64,000 bases of DNA from Brugia malayi (Eukaryota; Nematoda; Chromadorea; Rhabditida; Onchocercidae). Location: contig NW_025062475.1 in the NCBI RefSeq assembly GCF_000002995.4, forward strand, positions 13,300,687 through 13,364,686, in the 5' to 3' direction. The position numbers and the translations under genes are program-made. The notes under the pieces were generated by a model, which made no database searches, was not told where the DNA came from, and worked only from the letters and a program-made list of their open reading frames with translations. Position 1 is the first letter of the stretch; each line of letters starts with the position of its first letter. Below, piece after piece: positions 1 through 21,140 of this stretch.

Positions 1-1290
1 CAACAATTAGTAACAATTAGAATCTCAAATAAATGGCTAAAATTTACATTAGTAACAATAAAAATTTTTCTATCCCACTTCCCCATGTTTCTTTTTTTTT
101 TTTTTTTTGCTGTTCTCATTTATTTTATTTCTAATTGTTGCTAATAATTATTTTGCAGAAATAATTGCTTGTTGAAATTGTAATCTGAAGTTTTCATTTT
201 TTTTTTTTTTTTCACATCAACATTTATCATATCACTGATCTCCGTGGATATATATTTCCTCTCTTATCTCAAACAAAACTGTTCAATCGAATTTAAAATA
301 ATTAAAAATGCTCGATGCTGATTGAATGCCATGCTAATTACATTAATGATAAAGCAAAATTCAATTATATTGCTACATAATAATACACATTTGATAAATT
401 TATGCAAAATTTCTCTGACAACAAATGGTTAACATTTTTAATTTAATTTATGTTAAAAGAAAGAAAAATCATTTCAAACAATGCTGAATTCACTTTCTTT
501 TTCTCTTTCTGTCTCTTTTTCCCTCCCTCTCTCTCTCTCTCTCTCTTTAATATATTTTAACAAAAATATGAAAATTTTTTTAAATGTTTATACAATCAAA
601 AGCATTTCGAATTAATTTCAAACTTTTCCATTATCATTGAAACATTCAATTTATTTTTAATTTTTTGCAAAATGCATATTAATCATCTAATTATTCTTAC
701 AAATAATTTATTAGTTGAAAGAAATGATTAAATTATCGGACAAAAAAAAAAGAAAAAAACATTTTCTTCATTAAATTAAAATCTTTATAATAAAAAAAAA
801 AATAGGAAAAATAATTTTTATAATCAATTATTTAATTGAAATAAATAGCAGATGGTAACAATTACCATGAAAACACAAAAAGAAAATGACAATTTTAAAA
901 TGGCAAAATTTCAAAACTTACACAATCGATTGATGTAGAAAAATATCAACTTACTTACAAAAGTTATCTTTTACATTCATTTTTAATACCATGCAGTAAT
1001 TATTTCAAACTATTAAAAACAATAAAAATAATTAAAATGTTGGTTATATTATTTATCCATTTCGCTAACAAATACACCCTTCCCTTTCTAACACAATCAA
1101 TGATGATTGTCTAGACAAAGATAATTAATAGTAGTGATAATAAAATGTGGAAATTTCTGCAATGTAAATTAAATTTTCAATTTAAAAAAAAAAAACATAT
1201 CTATTAAATCAATGTTATATAAAAATAAAGAAAAAAAAAAATTGGATGAACTTGTTGCATAGTTGTGCTGCGTTAAAACGAGAACTGATA
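1..1290. other. AT-rich intergenic sequence
   Basis: No gene is supported here. The stretch is AT-rich with A and T runs (for example near 101-118 and 198-212) and a CT microsatellite at about 529-546. It ends just upstream of the vem-1-like gene and so must hold its promoter, but no promoter motif was recognised. Confidence 0.6.
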
Positions 1291-1297
1291 TATTTAG
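1291..1297 (+). promoter_or_regulatory. Probable SL trans-splice acceptor before vem-1
   Basis: The sequence tatttag ends 9 bases before the ATG at 1307, and no upstream coding exon is visible. In nematodes such a site close to a start codon usually receives the spliced leader. Similar sites precede the small gene at 2971 (tag at 2911-2913), the receptor gene (acceptor at 39427-39428 on the - strand), ifet-1 (61377-61378 on the - strand) and rps-1 (63211-63213). The leader use itself is inferred. Confidence 0.5.
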
Positions 1298-1306
1298 CAA
1301 GGAAAT

Positions 1307-2375
1307 ATGTTAACTCTTGGAGATGTGACAGAATTAGGTGGATGGGATTTGGTGATTTTCGTGTTTGTTATTTATGTGATTTGTGTGGTATTCTTGAAGA
1401 AGCCAACAAAAGAGAAACATTCGGATGTGGAAGAGACATTAAATTCTCTTCCACCAATGCAAAAGAGAGATTTTACAGTGGAACAATTGTTACACTTTGA
1501 TGGCATACAAAATGAACGTATTCTTATGGCTGTTTGTGGAAAGGTAACTAACATTTAATTTCGTGTAAAATTCTGAAACATAATTTTTTATACATAGTTT
1601 TTTTAAGTAAGTTTAGGCATAATCGCACAAATCAAGCGAAACAATTCAATTAATTTCTCGAATAGACATATTAGAAATCTATTTATTTTACAAAAATAAA
1701 AAGAAGAAAAGAAATGATAAAATGGATTATTGAAGAGCAAATGTAGCTTCTAAGAAATACTGTGTATGACGGTATCTAAAATGGAAGATTCTGATCTCTT
1801 CTCTAACTCAGCTCGTAATGTCATATTACACAAAATGACTGAAAATTGTGGTTTCGGCAACTAAAGATTTTGTAGGTATTTGACGTAACGAAAGGGAGTA
1901 TATTTTATGGTCCTGAAGGTGCATATGGTAAATTGGCAGGTCATGATGCTACACGAGCTTTGGCAAAAATGGACTTGACATTGGTCAAAGATATTCCAGA
2001 TGACTTAAGTGATATTTCAGATTTGGATCTTAATACAGCTAGAGAATGGATGGAATCGTTTAGCTGTAGGTTTTATAGCTACTATCTGATTGTCATATTT
2101 GTTTACAGATCGTAATTTTCAAGACATTAAAGAAATATAAACTCGAGATAAGTTTAGACGGATTAAATTATATTTTTCAGTTAGCAATGAAATGATTGAT
2201 AAATGAGAAATGATTTATTTATTGTTCATATCGATTTATTCTTAGTAAAGGTTCAGTTTCCCTCCAATTGACAAGGCTAATTTCATGTATTATAGACAAA
2301 TATCCTGTTGTGGGAAAATTGTTAGCCGAAGGCGAAGAGCCAACCGATTACAAGGACGAATTGGCATCATTGTAA
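1307..2375 (+). CDS. vem-1: Membrane-associated progesterone receptor component (PGRMC/VEM-1), cytochrome b5-like
   Basis: Three exons, 1307-1543, 1876-2065 and 2296-2375, join in frame to 168 aa plus TAA. A single N-terminal membrane anchor lies at about residues 13-33, followed by a cytochrome b5-like heme/steroid-binding domain from about residue 54. Its core, FYGPEGAYGKLAGHDATRAL, is diagnostic for PGRMC1/2 and includes the tyrosine (Y96 here) that matches the axial heme ligand of human PGRMC1. The C-terminus keeps the family signature VGKLLAEGEEPTDY. The family binds heme, acts on membranes of the ER and endosomes, supports P450 reactions, and in C. elegans VEM-1 acts with the netrin receptor UNC-40 in axon guidance. 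The length is usual for the family (about 170-195 aa). Intron phases are 0 and 1, with GT/AG ends. The start follows a strong splice acceptor by 9 bases. The identification is firm; the one-to-one orthology is inferred. Confidence 0.93.
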
Positions 2376-2749
2376 TTGCTCAAATTTTTAATTTCATCCG
2401 TGAGATTGAAATATCTCAGATACGGATAGATATGCTCATGGGCTGTTTTATTGAGATAATCTTTACATTTTGCTATACTGTATGTGAATTTTTATGTAAT
2501 TTGTTACCCTTTGTTTATATTTTCTAATATGAATTTTTGTTGTCGCTAAGAAAAGAGCTCTGTGGTTTAAATATTTTTGTTACATGTAGTGTGTCAGATT
2601 GTGCATTATTTTTCATTGCCTCTTACTTTCGCATATTTATATCTGTCACTTATGTCTCTTTTTTCAATTTATTTTTTATTAATAATGATTTTTTTCTATT
2701 AATATAGTATGTCATTTTCGATATTAGTTTGTAATCATCAAAACTCCGA

Positions 2750-2755
2750 AATAAA
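2750..2755 (+). terminator. Poly(A) signal of the vem-1-like gene
   Basis: AATAAA lies 375 bases after the stop codon and about 160 bases before the acceptor of the next gene on the same strand. Confidence 0.55.
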
Positions 2756-2970
2756 TGAATTTCAACACTTTATTAGCCTGTTACAATCTTTGTTATATGA
2801 AGCTCAATACGTACATTTTTTTTACTAAAATGAGTTATGTAAAACAAAGGTGCATGTTTGAAATGAAAGTAATACTGTCCACAAATTATAACTTATTGAC
2901 TTTGTCATTTTAGATCTGCATTATCTATTTTCTATCCCTGTTTCAATGCATCTCTAATTCGAGGAAAAAT

Positions 2971-3341
2971 ATGGCATTTATGTATCCTATGCATTTCCCA
3001 ACGGTACCATTGCGATGGGATGAACCAGCATGGGCAATTCCTTGTACAGATGCAATTGATGAAATTTTACTTTCGAGACTAGAATCACGTATCAGTGCGC
3101 AGGTAATCACTTAGCTTTCACATAACGGTAAATGATACTTCTTCCACTAAATACATGGGAATATTTTAAAAAAAGATTTAAAACACATCTGTTACCCTTC
3201 TTGAACTTATTTTAGTCTGTATTTGCTCAAATGCGTTCAGTACCAAATGTTATTTCTGGAAGCACTTTATTGCAAGAAATTGATGATCTGGAAGATGATG
3301 ACGAAGAAGTAGCTGATGAAGACGATGAACAAAATCAGTAA
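2971..3341 (+). CDS. Small acidic protein, two exons, family not recognised
   Basis: Exons 2971-3102 and 3216-3341 (phase 0 intron, gtaatc...ttttag) give 85 aa. The N-terminal half is tryptophan- and proline-containing (MYPMHFPTVPLRWDEPAWAI), the middle is helical, and the C-terminus is an acidic tail (EIDDLEDDDEEVADEDDEQ). There is no signal peptide or membrane segment. A splice acceptor at 2911-2913 would start the mRNA 57 bases before the ATG, and an AATAAA lies at 3690-3695. It sits on the same strand about 0.6 kb after the vem-1 stop and 0.2 kb after its poly(A) signal, so it could be the second gene of a nematode operon or be independently transcribed. Support comes from coding-like composition, clean splice sites and frame continuity. 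I do not recognise a homologue, and acidic tails are not informative about function. Both exons are too short for a standard ORF cut-off. Confidence 0.6.
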
Positions 3342-3689
3342 TATCATCCTATTATCTACAGTTTTATTTGAATTCATGCATCATTAGGGTGGTGTAGACC
3401 TTATAATATTTCTTTTTTTTTATTGTTCATTATTTGATTTTAAGAACAAAGAGAGAATTTAGTTATACCCTAAAATTTTTTGAGAAAAGTAAGGAGTGAA
3501 TAATGATTAGAGATTTTTGTTCCATTTCGTAATTTTTTTTTCAAATTTCTTTATGAATATTGATGAACGTTTTATTTCACCCATATCAATATGCAACAGT
3601 TTTCGAACACTTATGAACTATATACTATGCAAATATTTTCAGAGGTATATTATACTTGAATGTTTTTCACTTACAAACAGATGATATTT

Positions 3690-3695
3690 AATAAA
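3690..3695 (+). terminator. Poly(A) signal of the small acidic gene
   Basis: AATAAA lies about 350 bases after the stop at 3341. Confidence 0.45.
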
Positions 3696-3749
3696 TATTT
3701 GAGCTTATTTTATTCGTATAACTCTTACATAACGATCTAAATGACATGC

Positions 3750-5080
3750 CATTAGTATTATTCAACATCACTGCAGTGATCATTCATTATTTGCTTCATT
3801 TCTCAATTCTTTTGTGACTAGATTTTATAATTTTTTTTCACGCTTAAAATACATCAAGATTATAAGGCTGTTACTTCATCGACAAACAATCTAATGGTCC
3901 ATTAGCATTAGCGCATATATTTTCTCTTTTCCTATTGCTATTTCAAGCCATTAGGATTATTTAGCCAAAACGCTTGGGCTTTATGTTTTTCCTCCGTGCA
4001 ACTTTTGTTCTGAAGTAAGGATAGGAAAATGTCAATATGAGATTGAAATTGAGGAGAATTAGTTGATAACAAAGAAATTAATTCAAAGAGCCAAGGGAAA
4101 ATAGATTTTAAATACAATTTTAAGCAGTGTATGCTTTATTTGCCTTAATCACAGTACAGAATGAAAGGATTTCGCATGAAATGATATTGTAAGTTATTAC
4201 AAAAGTTATTGTAAGTAGAATGGTATATGCCCAGAGCAAAGATTAAAAAATTAATAATTAGATTTTGTATAGTTTATTTTAGAATAGTAGTTACAAAATA
4301 CAAGTGTAAAAGAGTTGCAAAGTGGTAGGACAACTTGATAAAATTTTTTGACAACTAAATATTATCTTATAAAATACTATCTATCACAGTAATATTAGAA
4401 CAAAAAAATTTTTTTTCTTGAAACAACAAAATCAACGAACAGGACAAAATATTTGCTCCAAAGTAAGTAAAAGTATACAAAGACTGATATTTATGCTTAG
4501 GCATAACTAAGAGGTGCAGATCATGATATCTTTGTCTTATAATTTTGGGATTTTTTTAATATCATAGACTTACTAGACAATAAAAGGTGCTAAAATGAAC
4601 TGAGTTACAAAATTTCTTTAAGTGGCATCGATTTTGGTACTTTTTTCTTTACCAAAAAATTTTTTTTTTATTTGATAATTTATTCAATAATTTCGAATAA
4701 TGCATTATTTTCTATATTTTTCATTTATGCACAAATAATGCCTGAGAATAGGAAATCTAACAAATAAATTAGCCAGCATAAAATGAAAGAAAAAAATACA
4801 AATTTCATTCAGCAACTATTTTAATTTCATTTCTCTTTTTATTAAAGAAAACCATTTATCGAATACTCTTTTCATTTTTTCTTTTTAAATGAATAATATC
4901 ACATTTCCCATATTCTTTCTTATTGTTGAAATAATTTTTGTGCTTTAAAGGTATTTTGTTTGTCATTAAAATTTGTTTCATTCTAGTGCCATTGAAAAAT
5001 GTGAAATAGAATTTTGCAAGTGAAAAGCATTTTTTTTTTTTTTTTTTTCTACTATAATTATTGCTAAAATAATTATTAGA
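3750..5080. other. Intergenic sequence between convergent genes
   Basis: No coding signal was seen. On the - strand an AATAAA (plus-strand TTTATT at 4838-4843) about 240 bases beyond the grk-2 stop is a plausible poly(A) signal. A T-run lies at about 5031-5048. Confidence 0.5.
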
Positions 5081-14343
<9,263 letters not shown>

Positions 14344-14389
14344 TTTCAATTGCTCGTACTATTTTATTATTTAAGCGCATAACACGTAC

Positions 14390-14391
14390 GC
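14390..14391 (-). promoter_or_regulatory. Possible 5' acceptor of grk-2
   Basis: On the - strand, ttctag at this point lies about 50 bases upstream of the grk-2 ATG and could be the SL trans-splice acceptor or the end of a 5'UTR intron. If it is an intron, part of the 14.4-27 kb gene-poor stretch would be transcribed. This is inference only. Confidence 0.3.
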
Positions 14392-14399
14392 TAGAATTT

Positions 14400-17300
14400 A
14401 TTGTTGCTAATATCAGTATTAGCGTTTGAATAAAATTTTCATCACAAATACATTTGCTATAATTTGAACTGAAAAATAATAACTTTTAGAGAGAAAAAAA
14501 AAAAAAAAATTATTTTTTTTTTTTTTTATTGAAATTTATATGAATGAGAAAAAGAAAATACTTTCACTTCCACTTCAAAATTTTATCGTTTATTGCATTT
14601 ACAAATGAAATTTCATTTCATTTTCTTTTCTTTTCTTTTCTTTTCTTTTTTCTTTTTTTCATTTCATCTAAAACAATAATTGTTTGAATGAATTTTTTGC
14701 TCAATTTTTTGACATAAGAATACTTTTAACGAATGTTTATTCTTTCATCTCACATTCCTCCTCTACAACTAATATTTGCATTTAAAAGGAAGAAGCAAAA
14801 AAAATATAGAAGAAAAATAGAAGGAAAGAAATCAATAATTCAAAATAATTTATTCAAAGATTTATTTCGAGTGATATTATTGCTTTAATAGATGCAATGT
14901 TTTTTGTTTTTTTTTTTTCTATTATTAGCAATTAATTATCTTATAAGGAATTTTTTCAAAACAATATTACTTTTAACTTTTTTAACTCAAAAATAGAAAA
15001 CAAAAAAAAAAAAAAAAAAAAAAAAAAGAACATTACGAAAAAAAAAAAAAAAAAAAAAAACGAAAACTAAAGAATTTACTTATTAATTGAAAAATTTTGA
15101 ACGATTACAAATGATAATGATAAGTGAGAAAAAAAAAAAAAAAAACAAATCTTTATATGATACAAATACATTCAATCTCTCTCTCTTTCTCTCTCTCCCT
15201 CTCCCTCTCTCTCTTTATATAAAGGTATTCAAATTTTGAAACTAAAAATTGATGTCATAATTGAAATGAGAGAAATTTGGAAGGATAGAGGAAAATTTGT
15301 CACCCATATGTATGGGGACAATTTCTGAAAAAAAAAAAAAAACGAAAGGACGCACACCGATGAATGCAACGATAATTGAAGTTGAATAAAGCATCCTATG
15401 ATTTGTTTTTTTTTTTAAATTATTTATAGCATTTAATAGTTTTACTATCTAATATTAAATACATTGATTAATTCTGTACTATGTTTAAATCTCGATGAAA
15501 CAAGAAATAAACAAATAAATAAGTAAACAGATAAATAAACGAACAAATAAATAAATAAACAGATAAATAAACAAACAAATAAATAAATAATCGAATAAAT
15601 AAATTAGTAAATAAATAAAGAATAAATTAAGCGATATATTGCCTTTTACTTCACATATGCAATTATTAAATTGATAGAAATCTTTATTTTACTATCATAA
15701 CCATTTTGAAAATTAAAATCAAATCGATGTTATACATTATTTAGTGATATAGCATTTCTAAATTTATTAAAAAAAGGAACGAAAAAAAAAAAGTTCAAAT
15801 TAATTAGACTTAGTATGCGTGATTATCTCCATAAAATGGAAGTAAAAAAGAAGTAAAAATGAAAATGAAATGATGTTAAATAATCAATAAATTTAAATTG
15901 AATAATATTAAAATAACCTAATTAAACGGTACTAAAAAAATTAAAAAATAAGTGTAAAACGGAATGATTAGACAAATTAATAAGAAAAATTGTGATAAAA
16001 ATAGGAAAAAAGAAAAAGAAATACTACAATAAAAAGATTAGCAAATAATTTAATTTCATATAAATAATGAAATATTTAATTTTAAACAGTAAATCAAAAT
16101 AATCTAGAAGTTTCATCATAAATAATGAAAAATTTTATCAGTGATAATAAAAACTATAATGCAAAAATTATCAGTTATACGTTGAATGCCAAAAAAAAAA
16201 AGACTTATTGAAATTTATAATTAAATGAAATTACGTAAAATGCAACAACTAAAAACACTCATTTTATTGAAATTTTTTCGAGAAATATTACTGATTTAAT
16301 TAAAATTAATTTGATTAGACAATAAAATGATATCATTGACCTGCAAAGATTCAATGAATTAATTACGGTAACTCTAAGTTTCACATTAATAAAAAGAAAG
16401 GATGACAAAGGCTAGTAAAATAATATAAAAAAAAAAAAAGAAAATAATGATAAGAGATTTCAATAGTTTTCAAAAAAAAAAAAAAAAGAATTTGTAAATT
16501 TTGCAAATCAAAGCAATAAAAAGTATATTTTATTAATTTCATAATTTTATCAGTAAACAAATTCATATTAAAATTTAGTATTAACTTAATTTCTGTATGT
16601 AAATAATTCAATTTAAGTGACTGAAATATATTACTGGAAGAATAACGAAAGCAAAGTTTTGCAATAGTTCAAAATATCATAAAATTAAGTAAATCAGTTG
16701 ATTTAAACAAATTAATGAATTAAGCGAATTAGTTTAATTAGTTAATTAATAGCTAAGCATTTTTACCTTCAAAAAGAAAAGTATTGCCGACAAAAAAAAA
16801 AAAAAAAAAAATGAAAAAATTATGAGATTTATGTTTTTATTATCACAAATGTTTGCAATCACATACTGATAGCTTAATTGATTTGAATTAAGCAATCGTA
16901 CATATTATCAGTGTTATCATTGATAACTTTCATTTAGAAAAAAATTAAAATTTTAAATATTCAATTTTATAATTAATAAAAATATAAGCAAATGAACAGT
17001 GTGAAATAATCATTTGAAATTATTTTTCTCTGTAAAATCTGAAAGAAAAAAAAAAAAAAAAAAAGGGAGAGAGTGAGAAGAAAGAAAATATCAAAATTGT
17101 CCATTTGAAGTAAACAAAAAAGAAATATGAGCAAAAATAGAATGACTTTCAGTCTTCAGAATTTTCAACTTAATTTTATCCTTCACCTTCTCTCTCTTTT
17201 CTCCCTCTCTCTCTCTCTCTCTCTTCTTCTCCCTCGTTTCTCCCTCTCCACCTCCCTCTCTTTCTATTATCATGCAATTTTAGGGAGCTTCAAATTTATG

Positions 17301-17690
17301 AATATTTATCAAAAAAAAAAAAAAAAAAAAAAGAACAACAATCTCCGAACAAACGATAACCAATTATTCAAATATAGCAAAAAATAATAGAAAGAGACAG
17401 AGAGAGAGACAGAGAGAGAGGGAGAGAGAGAAAAGAAGAAAACGAGTAGAATTCATTCTGATCAATTTATACTTTCACTGCGAATAATTATTTCATTTGA
17501 AATTTTTAAAATTTATATACACACAATAAATTTGTATTAAAATAAACGAAATAACATCATTTGTGCTTCATTTTCAAATGAAAAACTGATAAATCACATA
17601 GGAAGTAAATATGCAAATAGGTAAGTAAGTAAGTCTTCCAGAAATGTCCTAAATTTGATATATTTCCTCTATTATTTTGTGATTTTTACA
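14400..17690. other. Gene-poor low-complexity sequence upstream of grk-2
   Basis: No credible gene. It contains long A-runs (15002-15027, 15038-15060), CT/GA tracts (about 15178-15212, 17191-17263, 17395-17431) and an irregular AAATAAAC-type array at about 15500-15630. Small open frames here are AT-biased and lack splice or family signals. Confidence 0.6.
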
Positions 17691-17709
17691 TCTTTCCACT
17701 TATCATTTA

Positions 17710-18299
17710 TCACTTGCCGGAAAAGCTTATCATTCACTGGAAAAAGCTTATGATTCACTCAAAAAGCTTATTATTTACTGGAAAAGCTTATCATTCATTA
17801 GGAAAGTCTATCTTTTACTGGAAAAGCTTATTATTTACTGAAAAGCTTATCATTCACTAAAAAAATCTATCTTTTACTGGAAAAGCTTATCATTTACTGG
17901 AAAAAGCTTATCAATTACTGGAAAAGCTTATCATTCACTGGAAAAGCTTATAATTCACTCAAAAAGTTTATCATTTACTGAAAAAGCTTATCATTTACTA
18001 GAAAAGCTTATCAATTACTGGAAAAGCCTATCATTCACTGGAAAAGCTTATGATTCACTCGAAAAGTTTATTATTTACTGAAAAAGCTTATCATTTACTA
18101 GAAAGCTTATCATTCACTGGAAAAGCTTATCATTCATTAAAAAAGTCTATCTTTCACTGGAAAAGCTTATGATTTACTGGAAAAGCTCATGATTCACTCA
18201 AAAAGTTTATTATTTACTGAAAAAGCTTATCATTTACTAGAAAGCTTATCATTCACTGGAAAAGCTTATCATTCATTAAGAAAGTCTATCTTTCACTGA
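17710..18299 (+). repeat. Minisatellite, about 20-bp unit with HindIII motif
   Basis: About 29 tandem copies of a 19-21 base unit close to ggaaaagcttatcattcact. Most units carry AAGCTT. Unit variants (catttactgg, gattcactc, gtctatctttcac and others) recur in the same order. A block of about seven units starting near 18050 is followed by a near copy near 18190, so there is a higher-order repeat of about 140 bases. No coding frame is maintained. It lies 3.4 kb upstream of the grk-2 start. Confidence 0.95.
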
Positions 18300-19999
18300 A
18301 TTAGTTCAATTACTTCCATAAATTATTGTTTTCTAATATTTTTGCAACATTTATATTTGTATGAAAATGAAAATTGTTGAATAAAACTATTTTATTTAAC
18401 CAATCTAATAACTGATTTGTAAGCTGAAAAATAAAATAAACTATTATTAGCTTAAATGTAGCATTCAAAAAAAAAAAAAAAGGAAAAATGTAATGTAAAC
18501 ATTCTTTTATATCATTTAGTTACGTTAACATATTCTTACATATTCAATAACATATCTGAATCGAATTATCATATCATATTATCTGTTTTCTTTATCATAT
18601 CATATTATCAGCTTGCATTATCATATCATATAAACTATCATATGTATTTCTTCTCTGTCACGGATGATAATATTGCTGCAAATCGGAGAATTCATAAAGT
18701 GTTATTTTAATTTACTATGTAAAAGTATTATTGATAAAATGGATTATTTTTTATTCTCAAAATATTTTTTATCAATTTCAACAGATTAATGTACTTTTAA
18801 AGAATTTTCAATTGTGTATGATAAAAATTTTAAGTTAAAAGTTAACAAATTAACTATTATCTGCAAAACGAAGAAATTTATTTGATATGAAAAGAACTAA
18901 AATGAAAAAATTATTAAAATATTTTAAAAAAAAAAGAAAATTATTAAAATACATTCATAATAAAAGAAAATTATTAAAATATATTCTAATTGCAACATAT
19001 AAATTTCATATTAAAAAAAAAAAAAAAAAAGGACAAAAAGGTAGAAAAAAAAAGAAACAAAAATTCGTTATTGGATAAAAGAAATAACAAATTCAAAAAT
19101 TTTTTTTAGCTTATAATAGAATTAATAAAATGCTAACATATTAAAATAAATTTTGAAAAAAAAAAAAAAAAAAATATTTTTTTTTTTTTTCAACGATAAT
19201 ATTATTAGGAATAGATGAAAAAAATTGCTTCAGTAATTTTTATGCTTTTATAATTTAGCTTTTCAATTTTTTTTTTTTTCAATTTTTCAATATTGATAAA
19301 CTGCAAATGACGTATGTCATTTGTCATAGCATTAATATACATACTTTTTCTTAGCAAATATACATATATGCGTTTTTTATTTCTTTTCTATTTTACCTTT
19401 TTCAAACATTTTTTTAGAATTGAAAAATGCCAATTAATTCTGTCAATTCAAAAACAGTGAATTTCAATGCTATCATTAGCTTAACTTCTTTTTTTTTTTT
19501 TTTTTTTTAATTAAAATCATTCATTGAATAATGGAAAATTTAAATTTTGATATAAACACTCAATAAGATTTATTTTTATTAGTTATAATTAAATTATTTA
19601 ACATAATTTTCTAGCAATGAAATATTTTTGTAATGATAAGTAAGATAAGTAAAGATAAGTAAATAAAAGTAAGATAAGTAATTTCTTTAACTTATGCCTT
19701 TTTTCCTCTTTTTTTTTAATTGCACTGATTGTATATTTCATATTTCGAATATCAGTTAGCATTTTTTTTTAATAAAGAAATAGAAGTAAGATAAGTAATT
19801 AAAAAAAAGTTATACCTATCAAGAAGAAAGGTAAAGTGTGTAATGCTTATTTCTATTAGTAAAATATATTGAAGCTTATCACATTATTTACCTGGATGAA
19901 AATATTTAATTTACACATCTAAATTAATCATACAGGAAATTAATTTATGCTACTAGAAAAGCTAATTTTATGAAAATAAGTAAATTAATTTGTCTTTTT

Positions 20000-20171
20000 A
20001 GTAAATTTATACCTCATTTTAATATAACATATGTTTTTGTTATTAACAAGAATTATTTACCTGGATGAAGATGAAAATATAACAGGTAGATGAATTTATT
20101 TATTTATTTTTTTTTTTTTTCAGTAAAATTATATCTCATTTTAATATAACATATGTTTTTGTTATTAACAA
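20000..20171 (+). repeat. Local duplication, about 50 bases copied at 120-base spacing
   Basis: A segment starting agtaaatttatacctcattt at 20000-20049 recurs with few changes at 20122-20171. The phrase atttacctggatgaa also recurs (about 19887 and 20056), so the duplicated unit is larger than the best-kept core. Confidence 0.8.
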
Positions 20172-20959
20172 AAATATATCGAAATGTAATAGCTAAGAAT
20201 GATTGATATGATGTCACCTGTTTCTCGAATGCCATTTCACTTGGCTCATATTTACATATATCTATGTGACAATTCTAGGCTTTTTCTTCAATTCTTTTAT
20301 CCAATAAGTATCAATTTTATTTGAACATTAACGAGAAATTATTATGCAAATAAAAGAAAAGGAATTCAACAATTAACAAAAACAAAAAATTATTTTCAAT
20401 CTAATCGATAAATACAAATTACTGTAGATTTTATTTCAATTCATAGCTAAGTGATAGATATTTTTTCATATAAATTCTAACTTTTTACAGTTAATTAGAC
20501 AATATTTTTTTTTTAAAAAAAAAAAAGAGGGAGACGAAATGAAAAGTTCAATTATAATAAAAGCTTTATCATTTATTCATGTCAACGAATTCTTAAAATA
20601 AAATCGACGATAAGTAATAGTCTTAGAAGACAAAATGAAAAAATTACTCAAAATTTCATTTCCTTAATTTATATAAATTAGCATATGATTCATTAATATT
20701 TTCATTCCTTTTTTTTTCTTTTTTCTAAAATGAATTTAATAATAAACATTTTAAGCGTAAAATTATTTATTTTTTTTTTTTTTGAAGAAAATACTACGAA
20801 ATTTTACAAATAATAAATGATGTCATCAAAAATTATATAAACATATAATTTTACTTCTAAACAATAAAATACGTATATCTTTGCTTTTGATATGACAAGC
20901 AAATCATATGGAATCTTACGTTTGTTACGTGAAAATCACACGAAAAAAAAATGTACGAA

Positions 20960-21140
20960 GTACGTATATCACGTGAAAAACTCCGTGAACATATTTAGTA
21001 ATATGTGGCGCTAATCATATATTAATTAAAGAGATAATGATACAAATTATCATTAATTTCAAAAAAATTACCAAAATTTGCTCATGGAGGAAATATCACG
21101 TACGATGAAGTGCATATCACGTAATATCACGTATAATGAA
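20960..21140 (+). repeat. Cluster of ATATCACGT motifs
   Basis: ATATCACGT or close forms occur at about 20965, 21093, 21114 and 21125, together with related tacgt and cacgtg words, in otherwise motif-poor DNA. The cluster could be a decayed tandem repeat or a set of factor-binding sites. Function unknown. Confidence 0.4.
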
